Counted from the first letter of the stretch, positions 9,927 to 19,490 are shown. The stretch: DNA of 64,000 bases from Tsukamurella pulmonis (GCF_900103175.1 NZ_FNLF01000002.1:3114136-3178135); one strand, 5' to 3'. Notes: a model not told the origin generated them from the letters alone. Translations and numbers: made by a program.

Positions 9927-9945
9927 TTTGTGGAAACCCCACAAA
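9927..9945. promoter_or_regulatory. Palindrome in the fabD promoter, probable MabR operator
   Basis: A perfect inverted repeat TTTGTGG-N5-CCACAAA lies 67 bases before the fabD start, in the only gap between mabR and the FAS-II genes. MabR of M. tuberculosis is known to bind the equivalent region, so this is the natural candidate site. A possible -10 (TATAAC) lies about 37 bases upstream, without a convincing -35. Confidence 0.55.
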
Positions 9946-10012
9946 TTCGATGAGTCAGGTTCTCAGGCTCCAACACCTTCTTTTCAGGTTCCCGGGGTGT
10001 TTCCTGGAACAC

Positions 10013-10915
10013 GTGATTGCACTGCTCGCACCCGGACAGGGTTCCCAGAAGCCCGGCATGCTGACCGCATGGCTCGATCAGCCTTCTGCCGTGGAGCGTC
10101 TCCGCGCTTGGTCCGAGATCGCCGATCTCGACCTGGTCCGCCTCGGCACCATCGCCGAGGCCGACGAGATCACGGACACCGCCGTGACGCAGCCCCTCGT
10201 GGTGGCCGCCGCGCTGCTCGCCTTCGAGCAGATGGGCGTCCAGCCGGCCGACACCGTCGTCGCCGGGCACTCGGTCGGTGAGCTCGCCGCCGCCGCGGTG
10301 GCCGGCGTCATCACCGCCGACGAGGCCGTGCGCCTGGCCGCGATCCGTGGCCGCGCCATGGCCGCGGCCTGCGCGCTGGTCCCCACGTCGATGACCGCCG
10401 TCCTCGGCGGCGTCGAGGAGGACGTGCTCGCCACGCTCGAGTCGTTCGACCTCGTCCCGGCCAACATGAACGCCTCCGGGCAGATCGTGGCCGCCGGCAC
10501 CGTCGAGAACCTCGCGAAGCTGGCCGACAACGCCCCCGAGAAGGCGCGCCTGCGCCCGCTCGCCGTGGCCGGGGCCTTCCACACCGAGTTCATGGCTCCC
10601 GCGCAGGAGGCCGTCGCGGCCGCCGCGCAGGACATCGTTCCGCGCGACCCGCAGCTCACGCTGCTGTCGAACCGCGACGGCAAGCCCGTCACCTCGGGCG
10701 CCGAGGCCCTCGCGGCCATCGTCGCGCAGGTGACCCGGCCCGTCCGCTGGGATCTGTGCACCACCACGATGCGCGAGGCCGAGGTCTCGATGGTCGTGGA
10801 GCTGCCGCCGGCCGGCGCGCTGGTGGGCATCGCCAAGCGCGAGCTCAAGGGCGTGCCGCAGGTCGCCGTCAAGACCCCGGCCGACCTGACCGAGTTGCTC
10901 GCCTCCGCGCAGTAA
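10013..10915 (+). CDS. fabD: Malonyl-CoA:ACP transacylase FabD
   Basis: A 300-residue enzyme that loads malonyl groups onto AcpM for FAS-II elongation. The GTG at 10013 gives the usual N-terminus VIALLAPGQGSQ; an ATG at 9950 would add 21 unrelated residues across the operator region. The active site GHSVGE is near residue 83 and the second catalytic His is in GAFHTEFM. It is the first gene of the fabD–acpM–kasA cluster; 118 bases separate it from acpM. Confidence 0.95.
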   Translation: MIALLAPGQGSQKPGMLTAWLDQPSAVERLRAWSEIADLDLVRLGTIAEADEITDTAVTQPLVVAAALLAFEQMGVQPADTVVAGHSVGELAAAAVAGVITADEAVRLAAIRGRAMAAACALVPTSMTAVLGGVEEDVLATLESFDLVPANMNASGQIVAAGTVENLAKLADNAPEKARLRPLAVAGAFHTEFMAPAQEAVAAAAQDIVPRDPQLTLLSNRDGKPVTSGAEALAAIVAQVTRPVRWDLCTTTMREAEVSMVVELPPAGALVGIAKRELKGVPQVAVKTPADLTELLASAQ

Positions 10916-11033
10916 CGCAGACCACCGAACGGACCGCCCGGTACCGTCAGACACCGCGACGCCCGTCGTCGCACCGAAAGACTCCCGTCTCCGCGAAATC
11001 GCGGGTCGGGTCACACAAGGAAAGGGACCCACT

Positions 11034-11339
11034 GTGGCCACCAGCCAGGACGAAATCGTCGCCGCCATCGCCGAGATCATCGAAGAGGTCACCGGCATCG
11101 AGCCCTCCGAGGTCACCCTGGACAAGGCGTTCATCGACGACCTGGACATCGACTCGCTCTCCATGGTCGAGATCGCCGTGCAGCTCGAGGACAAGTACGG
11201 CGTCAAGGTGCCGGACGAGGACCTCGCGGGCCTGAAGACCGTCGGCGACGCCGTCGCGTACATCCAGAAGCTCGAGGCCGAGAACGCCGACCTGGCTGCC
11301 GAGCTCAAGGGCAAGTACGAGGCCGAGAAGGGCAAGTAA
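11034..11339 (+). CDS. acpM: Meromycolate extension acyl carrier protein AcpM
   Basis: A 101-residue acyl carrier protein. The phosphopantetheine Ser is at residue 41 in [12 protein letters not shown]. The acidic/basic C-terminal tail (after residue 80, [20 protein letters not shown] in part) is the extension typical of AcpM rather than the 77-residue housekeeping ACP. The start is GTG at 11034, with AAGGAAAGGG upstream. It ends 4 bases before kasA. Confidence 0.95.
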   Translation: MATSQDEIVAAIAEIIEEVTGIEPSEVTLDKAFIDDLDIDSLSMVEIAVQLEDKYGVKVPDEDLAGLKTVGDAVAYIQKLEAENADLAAELKGKYEAEKGK

Positions 11340-11343
11340 GCCC

Positions 11344-12651
11344 TTGCCTTCGCTGAGGAATTTCTCGACGCTGGGGGGTGAGTTCCCCAGTGTGGTCGTC
11401 ACCGCCATCGAGCTGACGACGTCGATCGGTGTCGATACCGATTCCACCTGGCAGGGACTGCTCGCCGGTAAGAGCGGCATCCGTCCGCTCGAGGGTGATT
11501 TCATCGGCGTCCAGATCCCCGATCTTCCAGTGCGGTTCGGCGGCCAGCTGCTGTCGGACCCGTCGGACGATGTACCGGAGCGGCCCGACCGCCAGTACGC
11601 CGGGGACATCAGCAAGCAGCACGTGTCGAAGCGGCGCATGTCCTACGTCGAGCAGGTCTCCCACGTGATGACCAAGCGGCTGTGGGACGGCGCCGGACGC
11701 CCGGATGTCGACCCGGCCCGCCTCGCGGCGGTGGTCGGCACCGGGCTCGGCGGCGGCGAGACTATGGTGGAAGCCGTGGACGCCCTGCGCGATCACGGCG
11801 TCCGCAAGGTCTCGCCGTTCGCCGTGCAGATGTCGATGCCGAACGGCGCCTGCGCCGTCTCGGCGCTGGAGATCGGCGCCCGCGCGGGTGCCATCGCCCC
11901 GGTGTCGGCCTGCTCGACCGGCAACGAGGCCATCGCCCACGCCTGGCGGCAGATCGTGCTCGGCGACGCCGACATCGCCGTCTGCGGCGGCGTGGAGGGC
12001 CGGATCGATTCGCCGCCCATCGCCTCGTTCGCGATGATGCGCGCTCTCTCGACCCGTAACGACGATCCGCAGGCCGCCTCGCGTCCGTTCGACAAGGACC
12101 GCGACGGCTTCGTCTTCGGCGAGGCACAGGCCCTGATGATCATCGAGACCGAGGAGCACGCTCTGGCGCGCGGCGCGAAGCCGATCGCCCGTCTGCTCGG
12201 TGCCGGAATCACCTCGGACGGCTACCACATGGTCTCCCCCGACGTGGAAGGCGGCGGCGCCGCGCGCGCGATGAACCGGGCGATGCAGACGGCGGGCCTG
12301 ACCCGCGCCGACATCGCCTTCATCAACGCGCACGCCACGGCCACGCCGATCGGCGACCTCGCCGAGGCCAAGGCCATCAACGCGGTCGTGGGCACCGACG
12401 CGGCGATCTACGCGCCCAAGGGCGCACTGGGCCACTCGATCGGTGCCGTCGGCGCCCTCGAGGCCGCCCTGACGGTGCTCTCGATCCGGGACGGGATCAT
12501 CCCGCCCACCCTGAACCTGGAGAACCAGGATCCGGAGATCGAGCTCGACGTGGTGCACGGTGAGGCGCGCAAGGGCGCGATCGAGTACGCCCTGAACAAC
12601 TCGTTCGGCTTCGGCGGCCACAACGTGGCGCTCGCCTTCGGCAAGTACTAG
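11344..12651 (+). CDS. kasA: Beta-ketoacyl-ACP synthase KasA
   Basis: A 435-residue KAS I/II enzyme that extends acyl-AcpM chains for mycolic acid synthesis. The catalytic triad is visible: Cys in APVSACSTG, His in NAHATATP and His in GHSIGAVGA. The usual HGTATP reads HATATP here, a mild change. The start is probably TTG at 11344, right after acpM; in-frame alternatives are few. Only one kas gene is present and neither kasB nor accD6 follows, unlike in M. tuberculosis. A terminator closes the operon. Confidence 0.93.
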   Translation: MPSLRNFSTLGGEFPSVVVTAIELTTSIGVDTDSTWQGLLAGKSGIRPLEGDFIGVQIPDLPVRFGGQLLSDPSDDVPERPDRQYAGDISKQHVSKRRMSYVEQVSHVMTKRLWDGAGRPDVDPARLAAVVGTGLGGGETMVEAVDALRDHGVRKVSPFAVQMSMPNGACAVSALEIGARAGAIAPVSACSTGNEAIAHAWRQIVLGDADIAVCGGVEGRIDSPPIASFAMMRALSTRNDDPQAASRPFDKDRDGFVFGEAQALMIIETEEHALARGAKPIARLLGAGITSDGYHMVSPDVEGGGAARAMNRAMQTAGLTRADIAFINAHATATPIGDLAEAKAINAVVGTDAAIYAPKGALGHSIGAVGALEAALTVLSIRDGIIPPTLNLENQDPEIELDVVHGEARKGAIEYALNNSFGFGGHNVALAFGKY

Positions 12652-12666
12652 ACGTTTTTCGAGAGG

Positions 12667-12698
12667 CCGGTCGTCGGGGATCCCCCGGCGGCCGGTTT
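12667..12698 (+). terminator. Terminator after kasA
   Basis: CCGGTCGTCGGGG, a 3-base loop and CCCCGGCGGCCGG form a 13-pair stem with two G-U pairs, followed by TTT. It starts 15 bases after the kasA stop. Confidence 0.7.
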
Positions 12699-12831
12699 CG
12701 CGTCTCCCGGCGTCACCCATCGGCGGCCTCCCGCCGCAGAGATCGCCGGTCCCCGCAGAAGTGTCCGCTCGCCGTGCGGATTCGCGGGGCGAGCGGAGAT
12801 TTCTGCCGCGGGCGGCGGATCCTGCCGCGGA

Positions 12832-13251
12832 CTACATCGTCAGGTCGGCACCCAGCCAGTGCTCGGGCTCGAGGACCACAGTGAGGTGCTCCCCCAGCTG
12901 CCCGAAGGCGAACTCGAGGTACTTCTCGAGCTCAGCGCCGGAGAGGTAGCGGGCCGCCATCGCCCGGATCTCCGCGTCCGTCGACGGGCGCGACTCGGCG
13001 ACCGGGCCCTCCACGCTCACGTACATGGTGCGCGGTTCGACGGTGTCGACCATCAGCGAGAACCGACCGGCCGCGGCGAGGGCGGTCGCCTTGCGGGAGC
13101 CGGGGGCGATGGTGATCCACGGCTTGCCGCCGGGCTCGTAGTCGTACCAGACGGGGACCGTCAGCGGGCCGCGGCCGGCTTCGGCGACGGAGAATGCGGC
13201 GACGTGGGGTTGAGCGAGGAATTCCTGTTTCGCGGACGCGGAGAGTGCCAT
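12832..13251 (-). CDS. Pyridoxamine 5'-phosphate oxidase-fold protein
   Basis: A 139-residue split-barrel flavin-binding-fold protein. It contains VPVWYDYEPGGKPWITIAPGSRK in two readable pieces (VPVWYDYEPGG and ITIAPGSRKA), then MVDTVEPRTMYVSVEGPV, as in small F420- or FMN-binding proteins of actinobacteria. The substrate is unknown. It is monocistronic and convergent with kasA, with about 180 bases between them. Confidence 0.8.
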   Translation of the reverse strand: MALSASAKQEFLAQPHVAAFSVAEAGRGPLTVPVWYDYEPGGKPWITIAPGSRKATALAAAGRFSLMVDTVEPRTMYVSVEGPVAESRPSTDAEIRAMAARYLSGAELEKYLEFAFGQLGEHLTVVLEPEHWLGADLTM

Positions 13252-13369
13252 GTTCCGATGGTGGCAGATCGGTGCGACGACTTTCCGTTCTTCCGCGGTA
13301 TCCCGGTCCCGGCGGGGCGCCGTCGCCGAAGCGCCGCGCTCGCCCGCCCGGGCCGGGTTTCAGGCAGGT

Positions 13370-13894
13370 CTAGCTGACGGCCTGGGAGAGCCAGGTGACC
13401 TCGGCGCCCTGGCCGCCCATGCGGAAGGGCTCGAGCGCCTCGTCCCAGGCGGTACCGAGGAGCGAGTCGAGGGCGGTCTGCATGCCCTCGGGCCCCTGCT
13501 CGAGCATCATCGAGCGCAGCTGCGCCTCGCCCAGCAGGGTGTCGCCGGACGCGCTCATGGTGCCGCGCCACAGCCCCAGTCCCGGGGCGTAGCAGAACCG
13601 CTCACCGTCGACCCCTTCGGAGGGGTCCTCGGTGACCTCGAACCTGAGGGAGTTCCACTCCCTCAGGGTGTTCGCCATCCGCGCACCGCTGCCGACCGGG
13701 CCTACCCAGTCGACGACGGCACGCTGCATGCCGGGGACGGCCTCCTGCGCGGACCACTTGAGGGTGGCCCGGGCGTCGAGGGTCCTCGACAGTGCCCACT
13801 CCACGTGCGGGCACAGTGCAGCAGGTGCGGCGTGAATCCAGACGACTCCCGTCGTCACCTCTGCAAACTGACTCAGCTGCTGCATGGTTGCCAC
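13370..13894 (-). CDS. DUF3145 family protein
   Basis: A 174-residue protein nearly restricted to actinobacteria. Signature blocks are HAAPAALCPHVEWALSRTL, FEVTEDPSEGVDGERF and LGTAWDEALEPFR. No function is known and no catalytic motif is visible. It lies alone between the flavin-fold gene and a serine hydrolase. Confidence 0.88.
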   Translation of the reverse strand: MATMQQLSQFAEVTTGVVWIHAAPAALCPHVEWALSRTLDARATLKWSAQEAVPGMQRAVVDWVGPVGSGARMANTLREWNSLRFEVTEDPSEGVDGERFCYAPGLGLWRGTMSASGDTLLGEAQLRSMMLEQGPEGMQTALDSLLGTAWDEALEPFRMGGQGAEVTWLSQAVS

Positions 13895-14021
13895 CTTCTT
13901 CGTTTCGACGAGGACGTCTTCCCCAAGCCACCTGTCGAAACGCGAGTGCCACCAGCTGCGGCCTTATCACATCGATGTAGTTATGAAGCCATTGTGCACC
14001 ATGATGCGCGTGTTGCGCCAG

Positions 14022-14843
14022 TTACACGCCTTGAAGTTCCTGAGAAATCAGCCGGTCGTTGAACTCGGACCACAGCGGCTTCGCCCATGCGCCGAACGGT
14101 CGATCCGTCAGGATCACCGCGGCGAGTTGCAGATCGGGGTCGAACCACAGGTAGGTGCCGGCCTGCCCGAAGTGCCCGACGGTGCGCGGCGAGTTCCGCG
14201 TCCCGGTCCAGTGCGCACGCTTGTCGCCCTTCACCTCGAAGCCGAGTCCCCAGGTGTTGTTCGCGAACTTCCCGTAGCCGGGGACGAAGCCGGGCAGGCC
14301 CGGGAAGTGGACGGAGCGCGCCCCGTCGACGGTGGCCGGATCGAGCAGCGTGGGCGCGGCGACCTCCGCCGCGAACCGGGCGAGATCCGCCACCGTGGAC
14401 CGGGCGCCGTGGCCCGCCGGGCCGGCGAGCTCGGAGCTGCGCATCCCCAGCGGTTCGAAGACCGCCTCGCGGAGGTAGTCCGGGAAGGCGATGCCCGTCT
14501 CCTGCTCGATCAGCCGCGCCATCACCTCGTAGCCGTAGGAGCTGTAGATCCGTTGCGCGCCCGGCTCGGCCTGTACCGCCGCGGAATCGAATGCGAGCCC
14601 CGAGGCGTGGGATAGCAGATGCTCGACGGTGCTCCCCTGCGGACCGGCGGGCTGCCGGAGACCGACCGCCTCCTCCTCGATCGCGACGAGCACGCCGTAC
14701 GCCACGAGAAGCTTGGTGACGGAAGCCAATTCGTACGTCTGGTCGACATCGCCGTGCACGTCGACGGTGCGCATCGCGTCGGTCCGCAGCAATGCCCCCG
14801 CCGCATTGTCGACGGGCCATTCGGCCAGTTCCGCGAGGCTCAT
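14022..14843 (-). CDS. Beta-lactamase-fold serine hydrolase / esterase
   Basis: A 273-residue class C beta-lactamase-related hydrolase. The ATG at 14843 has GGAAGG upstream. The nucleophile motif SVTK near residue 42 (ELASVTKLL) and Tyr in IYSSYGYE are the SxxK and YxS/N elements; GHFGQAG near residue 228 takes the place of the KTG-like box. No signal peptide is seen, so it is probably cytoplasmic. The substrate is not predictable; mycobacterial relatives are LipD/Rv1367c-type proteins. Confidence 0.85.
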   Translation of the reverse strand: MSLAELAEWPVDNAAGALLRTDAMRTVDVHGDVDQTYELASVTKLLVAYGVLVAIEEEAVGLRQPAGPQGSTVEHLLSHASGLAFDSAAVQAEPGAQRIYSSYGYEVMARLIEQETGIAFPDYLREAVFEPLGMRSSELAGPAGHGARSTVADLARFAAEVAAPTLLDPATVDGARSVHFPGLPGFVPGYGKFANNTWGLGFEVKGDKRAHWTGTRNSPRTVGHFGQAGTYLWFDPDLQLAAVILTDRPFGAWAKPLWSEFNDRLISQELQGV

Positions 14844-15050
14844 GCACGTCCTTCCACTCGTTCCGCTCAGCCTATCGCGCACCCGTAGCGGAACCGAGGT
14901 TCCCTGAACTGTGGCACAGCGCGCACACGCAACGCCCGTTCCTCAAATTTGCTGTGGCACAAAGTGAGTTATTCACAGCTTGGACAGTCATATCCTCAGC
15001 GCGGATGTCCGATTTCGGTGTCTGCATTTCGTTCGAGAGGAACCCCCATC

Positions 15051-17045
15051 ATGAGTGCGAAGCATCGCAAGGCCTCGGCGCTGGCCGCCAAGCGCACCGC
15101 CGTCGCCGCGACCGCCATCGGCGCCACCGCGGGGATCAGCCTGATGGGTGCGCCGGCCCAGGCCGCGACCGCGACCCCGCCGGACTACAGCGCGGCGATC
15201 AGCGACTACTCGCACGCGCTCGACAACTTCCTCAGCGCCGCGAACAACGTCACCGGCAGCGTCGGTTCCGCCTGGAACCCGATCGCCTCCCAGGCCGGCG
15301 GGATCCTGCCGACGTTCGGCTCGTCGTTCACGAAGGTCGACGTCACCAAGATCTCGAGCCTGCCGGACGTGCTGCGCAACATCGCGGGGCTCAACCTTCC
15401 CACCGGAGTGCCCGGCGTCGTGCCGAACGTGGTACTCCCCGGCGGCGCTCAGCTCGATCTGTCGAAGATCCTCCCCACGACGATGCCGGGCGCGTCCCTG
15501 CTCAACGGTGCGGCGTCGGTCCTCGACGGTGCGCTGGGCCTGCCCGTCATCGGGCCGTACATCGAGGACCTGCCCGCACTCAGCGAGATCGTCGACGGGC
15601 TCACCGCGACCCAGAGCAAATTCACCAGTTCCTACGCGTGGAAGCTCCTACAGCTGAGCGGCACGACCAACGTCCTCAACACCTTCGTCCAGACACCCAG
15701 CGGCCTGGCTCTCAAGAAGTTCGTCATCCCCAACCCCATCCCCGGGCTGCCCGACATTCCACTGGGGCCGCTGAGCATCCTGCCCGAGGGGAGCCTGCCG
15801 TCGGGCACCGTCTGGCTCCCGCAGGCCGACGGGACCTACACGTTCCCGCTCGGCGCCAAGGCCGGATGGTGGGCCGCGGCTCCCACTGCGGCGCTGAAGA
15901 TCCCCGGTTGGCTCGGCGGATCGGAGACCGTGCTGTCGGTCCCGATCGGCGCTGCCGGGGTGGAGCTGCCGCTCGGTCTCGTCAAGGCCGGAACGCTCGG
16001 CGCGAACGTCCTGCTGCCGACGGGCAACGGGGTCTACTCCCCCATCGGCCTGACCATGACTAACGTGAACTCCGTTCTCCCCGTCGGCTTCACGAACATC
16101 AACGTGACCACCGGCAACTACATCGGCACGAACGGGATCAACCTCAACAACGGGCAGAACCTGCTGCTCCTGCAGAACCCGCTCGGCGTCCCGCTGCCGA
16201 TCCTCTACGGCCTCGGCGGATTCAACGTCGGCGTGGAGGGCGCCGGGATCACCTCGCCGTCGCTGTTCGGCATCAAGCTGTTCTCGGACAACCTGTTCCA
16301 GGTGGGCGAGCAGACGGGGCCGAACTCGAGCGCCGGCCTGATCCCGCCCGGAGTCCTGCCCACCGATCCGCTGAGTCAGATCGTCACCGGCGTCACCTCT
16401 CCGCTCGGCGCCGATTCGCTGACCCACCTCGTGGGCCTCGATACCGTCATCAAGCCCGTCATGACGGCGTTCGGGCCGGTCTACGAGGTGTTCTCGTCGG
16501 TCGTGCTCACGCCGATCTCGGACCTTGCGACGCAGCAGTACGGGCCGATGATCAACAAGACCGCCTCGGCGATCCTGGACCTGTCGAAGCAGGCCTCGGA
16601 GCAGTCCGCGAAACTGCCCGGCACTGCCACGAGTACGGACGCGGGCACGGCCGCCCGGACCGCGACCTCCGAGACCATCAGCACGGACTCGACCGACGAG
16701 GTGGCGAAGAGCGGCGGCGAGCACAGCATCGACAACGGCGGCGAGCCCTTCCCCGACCTCCTGGCACGCCTGCGGAGTGCGCCGGAGGACGAGGACGCCG
16801 GCACGACGCCGGGCACCCCGGCGCCGGCCCCCGAGCCCACGACCGAACCGTCCACCCCGGTGACCGAGCCCGAAACATCCACCCCGGTGGCGGATCCCGA
16901 CCCGGCATCGTCGACCGAGAGCCCTGCGGCCGAGGCACCGGAACAGACGGCGCCGTCGGAGTCCGCGACCACGGAGGCTGGTGACGGCGACAAGGCCGGC
17001 AGCGACACCAGCGAGACCGACGACGCGGGCGACGAGGCCGCCTGA
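15051..17045 (+). CDS. Large secreted protein with acidic Pro/Thr tail
   Basis: A 664-residue protein. The ATG at 15051 has GAGAGG upstream. Residues 1–40 form a signal peptide with a basic n-region and cleavage after APAQA. The body (about 40–510) is rich in Leu, Pro and Gly with repeated PLGL/PIG motifs and few charges. Residues after about 520 are a disordered tail rich in Pro, Thr, Glu and Asp. There is no lipobox, LPXTG or membrane anchor. I do not recognise a domain; it could be a cell-envelope or matrix protein of mycolata. Confidence 0.75.
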   Translation: MSAKHRKASALAAKRTAVAATAIGATAGISLMGAPAQAATATPPDYSAAISDYSHALDNFLSAANNVTGSVGSAWNPIASQAGGILPTFGSSFTKVDVTKISSLPDVLRNIAGLNLPTGVPGVVPNVVLPGGAQLDLSKILPTTMPGASLLNGAASVLDGALGLPVIGPYIEDLPALSEIVDGLTATQSKFTSSYAWKLLQLSGTTNVLNTFVQTPSGLALKKFVIPNPIPGLPDIPLGPLSILPEGSLPSGTVWLPQADGTYTFPLGAKAGWWAAAPTAALKIPGWLGGSETVLSVPIGAAGVELPLGLVKAGTLGANVLLPTGNGVYSPIGLTMTNVNSVLPVGFTNINVTTGNYIGTNGINLNNGQNLLLLQNPLGVPLPILYGLGGFNVGVEGAGITSPSLFGIKLFSDNLFQVGEQTGPNSSAGLIPPGVLPTDPLSQIVTGVTSPLGADSLTHLVGLDTVIKPVMTAFGPVYEVFSSVVLTPISDLATQQYGPMINKTASAILDLSKQASEQSAKLPGTATSTDAGTAARTATSETISTDSTDEVAKSGGEHSIDNGGEPFPDLLARLRSAPEDEDAGTTPGTPAPAPEPTTEPSTPVTEPETSTPVADPDPASSTESPAAEAPEQTAPSESATTEAGDGDKAGSDTSETDDAGDEAA

Positions 17046-17066
17046 CCGCGTCGCCGGTTCGCCGGC

Positions 17067-17612
17067 CTACCGAACGGGGATTCCCGTCGGGAAGCCGTCG
17101 ATGCTGTGGGTGTTGCGCTCACGGTGGTAGCGCTCGATGCCCTCGTCTCCCTTGTTCTCGGCCCACGAACGCATCAGCGTGCGCTGGCCGTCGTACTCGT
17201 AGAGCGGTACGCCGAACCCGCACGAGGTCTGCACGAGATCGACGGTCGTGTCGAAGACGTTGCGTGCGCCGGGCATCGGCGGGAACAGGGCGACGAGGTC
17301 GGCCCACTCCGGATCGCCCTCGTGGATCGCGCGGGCCGTCCCGAAGAGCCGCAGGATCAGCGGCTTGCCCTCGAAAGCGCAGAACATCAGCGTGATCCGC
17401 GGATTGCGCAGCAGGTGCGCGGCGGTCTCGTTGCCGCTGCCGGTTCCGTTGAGCCAGACCACGCGCCGCGGCCCGAGGACGCGCAGCGAGTCGAGCCCCT
17501 TCGGGGAGACGTTGACGCGGCCGTCGGGTGCGGCGGTGCCGACGAAGTACATCTGCTGGTCCGCGATGAACTCCTGCAGCCGGTCGGTGATCTGCTCGTA
17601 CTGGGTCGCCAT
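17067..17612 (-). CDS. Pyridoxamine 5'-phosphate oxidase family protein
   Basis: A 181-residue split-barrel protein. The start is ATG at 17612. MYFVGTAAPDGRVNVSPKG and VVWLNGTGSGNETAAHL mark the flavin- or F420-binding N-terminal half; LYEYDGQRTLMRSWAENKG follows. Family members bind FMN, F420 or heme; the ligand cannot be told here. It is convergent with the secreted-protein gene. Confidence 0.85.
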   Translation of the reverse strand: MATQYEQITDRLQEFIADQQMYFVGTAAPDGRVNVSPKGLDSLRVLGPRRVVWLNGTGSGNETAAHLLRNPRITLMFCAFEGKPLILRLFGTARAIHEGDPEWADLVALFPPMPGARNVFDTTVDLVQTSCGFGVPLYEYDGQRTLMRSWAENKGDEGIERYHRERNTHSIDGFPTGIPVR

Positions 17613-17652
17613 GCGCACAGTATGGCCGCCGCCGGCGCGGCCGACCACCGGG

Positions 17653-18426
17653 TTATCGCGCCCACCCGATCGGCTCGCGGGCCACGATCAGACGCGCTCC
17701 AGTGCCGAGCAGGGCGGTCGCGGTGAGCCCGAACATCGCGAGGAAGGCATCGCTGAAATGCGACGGCGACGCGAAACCCGCATCCGCGGCGGCGCGCGTG
17801 AGATCGGAGCCCGCCGCGATCGATTCGGCGGCGCGCAGCATCCGCGCCCAGCGGCGGTACCGCCGCAGGCTCGTGCCGGTCTCCCTGCCGAAGAGACGCA
17901 GGAGGTAGTGCGCCGAGAGGTGTTCGGCCTGTGCCAGCGCGGCCGCGCTGCCGGCCGGATCGGAGCGGATCCGCTCGACGGTGCGCCGGATCCTGGGTTC
18001 GGGCGGCGCCGCGGCTCCGAAGGCGGCGTCGAACAGCGCGACACCGGACGGCCTCGGCGCAGCACACAGGCGCAACAGCTCCGCCTCGGAGCGGTGCGCC
18101 GTCGCCAGGAGGCCCGCTCGGGTCATGCGGCTCGCCAGCTCGCGAGCCCGCGCCGCGGTCGCGTCGTTGTAGCAGAACAGGATCCGCGAGCCCGGCGCCG
18201 CGACGACGCGGTGGACGGTCCGCGGCGGCACCAGCACACTGCGTGCTACCACGCTCGCCGATCCCACCTCCACCTCGAGCGGACCGTCGATCCCGACGAC
18301 CAGGCAGTGCACGGACGCAGAATGGGCCGCGAGCCCCAGGGCCGGCCCCAAGTAGAGCGCCGTCGCGGGCGAGACCCAGAGCACGCCGGGAACTGCGCAC
18401 GTTTCCGGAAGCGAGGGCGCGGTCAT
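17653..18426 (-). CDS. AraC-family transcriptional regulator
   Basis: A 257-residue regulator starting at ATG 18426. The N-terminal cupin-like half (GPLEVEVGSASVVARSVLV, then PPRTVHRV) precedes a C-terminal double HTH from about residue 160: LAQAEHLSAHYLLRLFGRETG, read in two parts, and AADAGFASPSHFSDAF. It is divergent from the membrane protein at 18474, with 47 bases between them, so it may control that gene. Confidence 0.88.
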   Translation of the reverse strand: MTAPSLPETCAVPGVLWVSPATALYLGPALGLAAHSASVHCLVVGIDGPLEVEVGSASVVARSVLVPPRTVHRVVAAPGSRILFCYNDATAARARELASRMTRAGLLATAHRSEAELLRLCAAPRPSGVALFDAAFGAAAPPEPRIRRTVERIRSDPAGSAAALAQAEHLSAHYLLRLFGRETGTSLRRYRRWARMLRAAESIAAGSDLTRAAADAGFASPSHFSDAFLAMFGLTATALLGTGARLIVAREPIGWAR

Positions 18427-18473
18427 CTCTCCGATGCTAGGAGCATCATTCGCCGACGACCGGAGGAACGCCC

Positions 18474-18950
18474 GTGACCACACACCGCATCACCAGTGCA
18501 CTGCTCGCGACAGTGGGGATCGCGCACCTTCTCCCCGCCACCGCCGCCCGCTCCCGCCGCCGCGTGGAGCGCACATACGGCGTGAGAGTCGCGGATCCGG
18601 GAACGGAACTCCTGCTGCGGCATCGCGCGACGTTCTTCGGGCTGGTCGGGGCCGCGCTGCTCGCCGGTGCTGCCGACCCGCGGTGCCGATGGCCCGCGAT
18701 CGCCACGGGGGCGGCCTCGGTGGCCTCGTTCCTCGCGCTCGCGGGCCCGACGGACGCCCTCAGCCCGCAGCTGCGGCGCGTACGGGACGTGGACGTCGTC
18801 CTGCTGGGGATGCTGGGGGCCGCGGCCGCCTGCGAGGCCGTGGGCGGGCACCACGGTGCAGGAAACAGAAAAGCCGCCTCCGAAGAGGCGGCATTCTTGC
18901 TCCCCCAACTGGACTCGAACCAGCAACCCTTCGTTTCAGTGTCGAGTTGA
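18474..18950 (+). CDS. Small integral membrane protein
   Basis: A GTG start at 18474. The first 125 residues hold about four hydrophobic segments (ITSALLATVGIAHLL, ATFFGLVGAALLAGA, ATGAASVASFLALA, VLLGMLGAAAACE) and RHRATFFGLVG, seen in actinobacterial membrane proteins often mislabelled as adenylyltransferases. The last 30 or so codons run through a terminator and the displaced tRNA-Asn 3' end, so the natural stop was probably lost or moved when the element inserted. The membrane part is likely real and the tail is accidental. Confidence 0.65.
   Translation: MTTHRITSALLATVGIAHLLPATAARSRRRVERTYGVRVADPGTELLLRHRATFFGLVGAALLAGAADPRCRWPAIATGAASVASFLALAGPTDALSPQLRRVRDVDVVLLGMLGAAAACEAVGGHHGAGNRKAASEEAAFLLPQLDSNQQPFVSVSS
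18866..18892 (-). terminator. Original terminator of tRNA-Asn, now displaced
   Basis: Read on the minus strand: GCCGCCTC, loop TTCG, GAGGCGGC, then TTTTC. It follows the duplicated tRNA-Asn 3' end, so it would have ended the tRNA transcript before the element inserted. Confidence 0.75.
18898..18933. repeat. att copy distal to tRNA-Asn
   Basis: A 36-base direct repeat matching 20579–20614 (one C/T difference). It is the displaced 3' end of tRNA-Asn: acceptor strand, T arm and the start of the variable region. Confidence 0.85.
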
Positions 18951-18993
18951 GCCCCATGTTCGATGGGTTCTCCCGTTTCGGCTGCGGCCCTGG

Positions 18994-19412
18994 TCAGCCC
19001 ACATTCTGGCGGTTCCCCTTGCCCTTCTCGCGATCATCCCCGGGGAGTGCATTCCGCACGCCCGCGTCCCGAGCACTCATCCCGTGCTCGCAGGCGGTCA
19101 GCGCCTGTTCAAACATCGGGCGGATCTTGCGGTCGGTGATCCGCACATCGCGAAGCCCACGCTTCTCGCGTCCTCGATGCGGCTCCCAGGCCGAACGGAA
19201 CTCACCTCGGCTGGTCTGACACAGCAGCCCTCGCGGGGCTTGGCAGCGTGGGCAGGCATCCCGTCGATCATGAGTCCTTCGATGGAGCTGTACACGATAT
19301 CGTCGCGGCTGAGCACCAGGTCCAACGCGTGCGCGCGGTCGAGGAACTGCTCGACCTCCGCGTTCATCGAAGCGGGGATCACGGACAGCAGGTGAGCGGG
19401 CGAGGCCGGCAT
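18994..19412 (-). pseudogene. Zinc-motif phage/plasmid protein, probable frameshift
   Basis: From ATG 19412 one frame encodes MNAEVEQFLDRAHALDLVL and IVYSSIEGLMIDG. The continuation lies in another frame from about 19265 to the stop at 18994: CPRCQAPRGLLC, then SAWEPHRGREKRG, IRPMFEQALTACEHGMSARD and KGNRQNVG. The CxxC…C…H pattern is the small zinc-binding motif common in actinophage proteins. The two halves could be two overlapping genes, but the second has no usable start codon, so a single frameshifted gene is more likely. Confidence 0.5.
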
Positions 19413-19490
19413 GGGATCACGGTAGCGCGCAGGGCCGACGTTTTCGGTCTCGTCACCGAGAAGTCGATCGACTTCGACGCGGTTCTACAA

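Noticed and set aside
14949-15050. An upstream ATG extending the secreted protein by 34 residues
   Set aside because: It lacks a ribosome site and would bury the signal peptide; ATG 15051 has GAGAGG.
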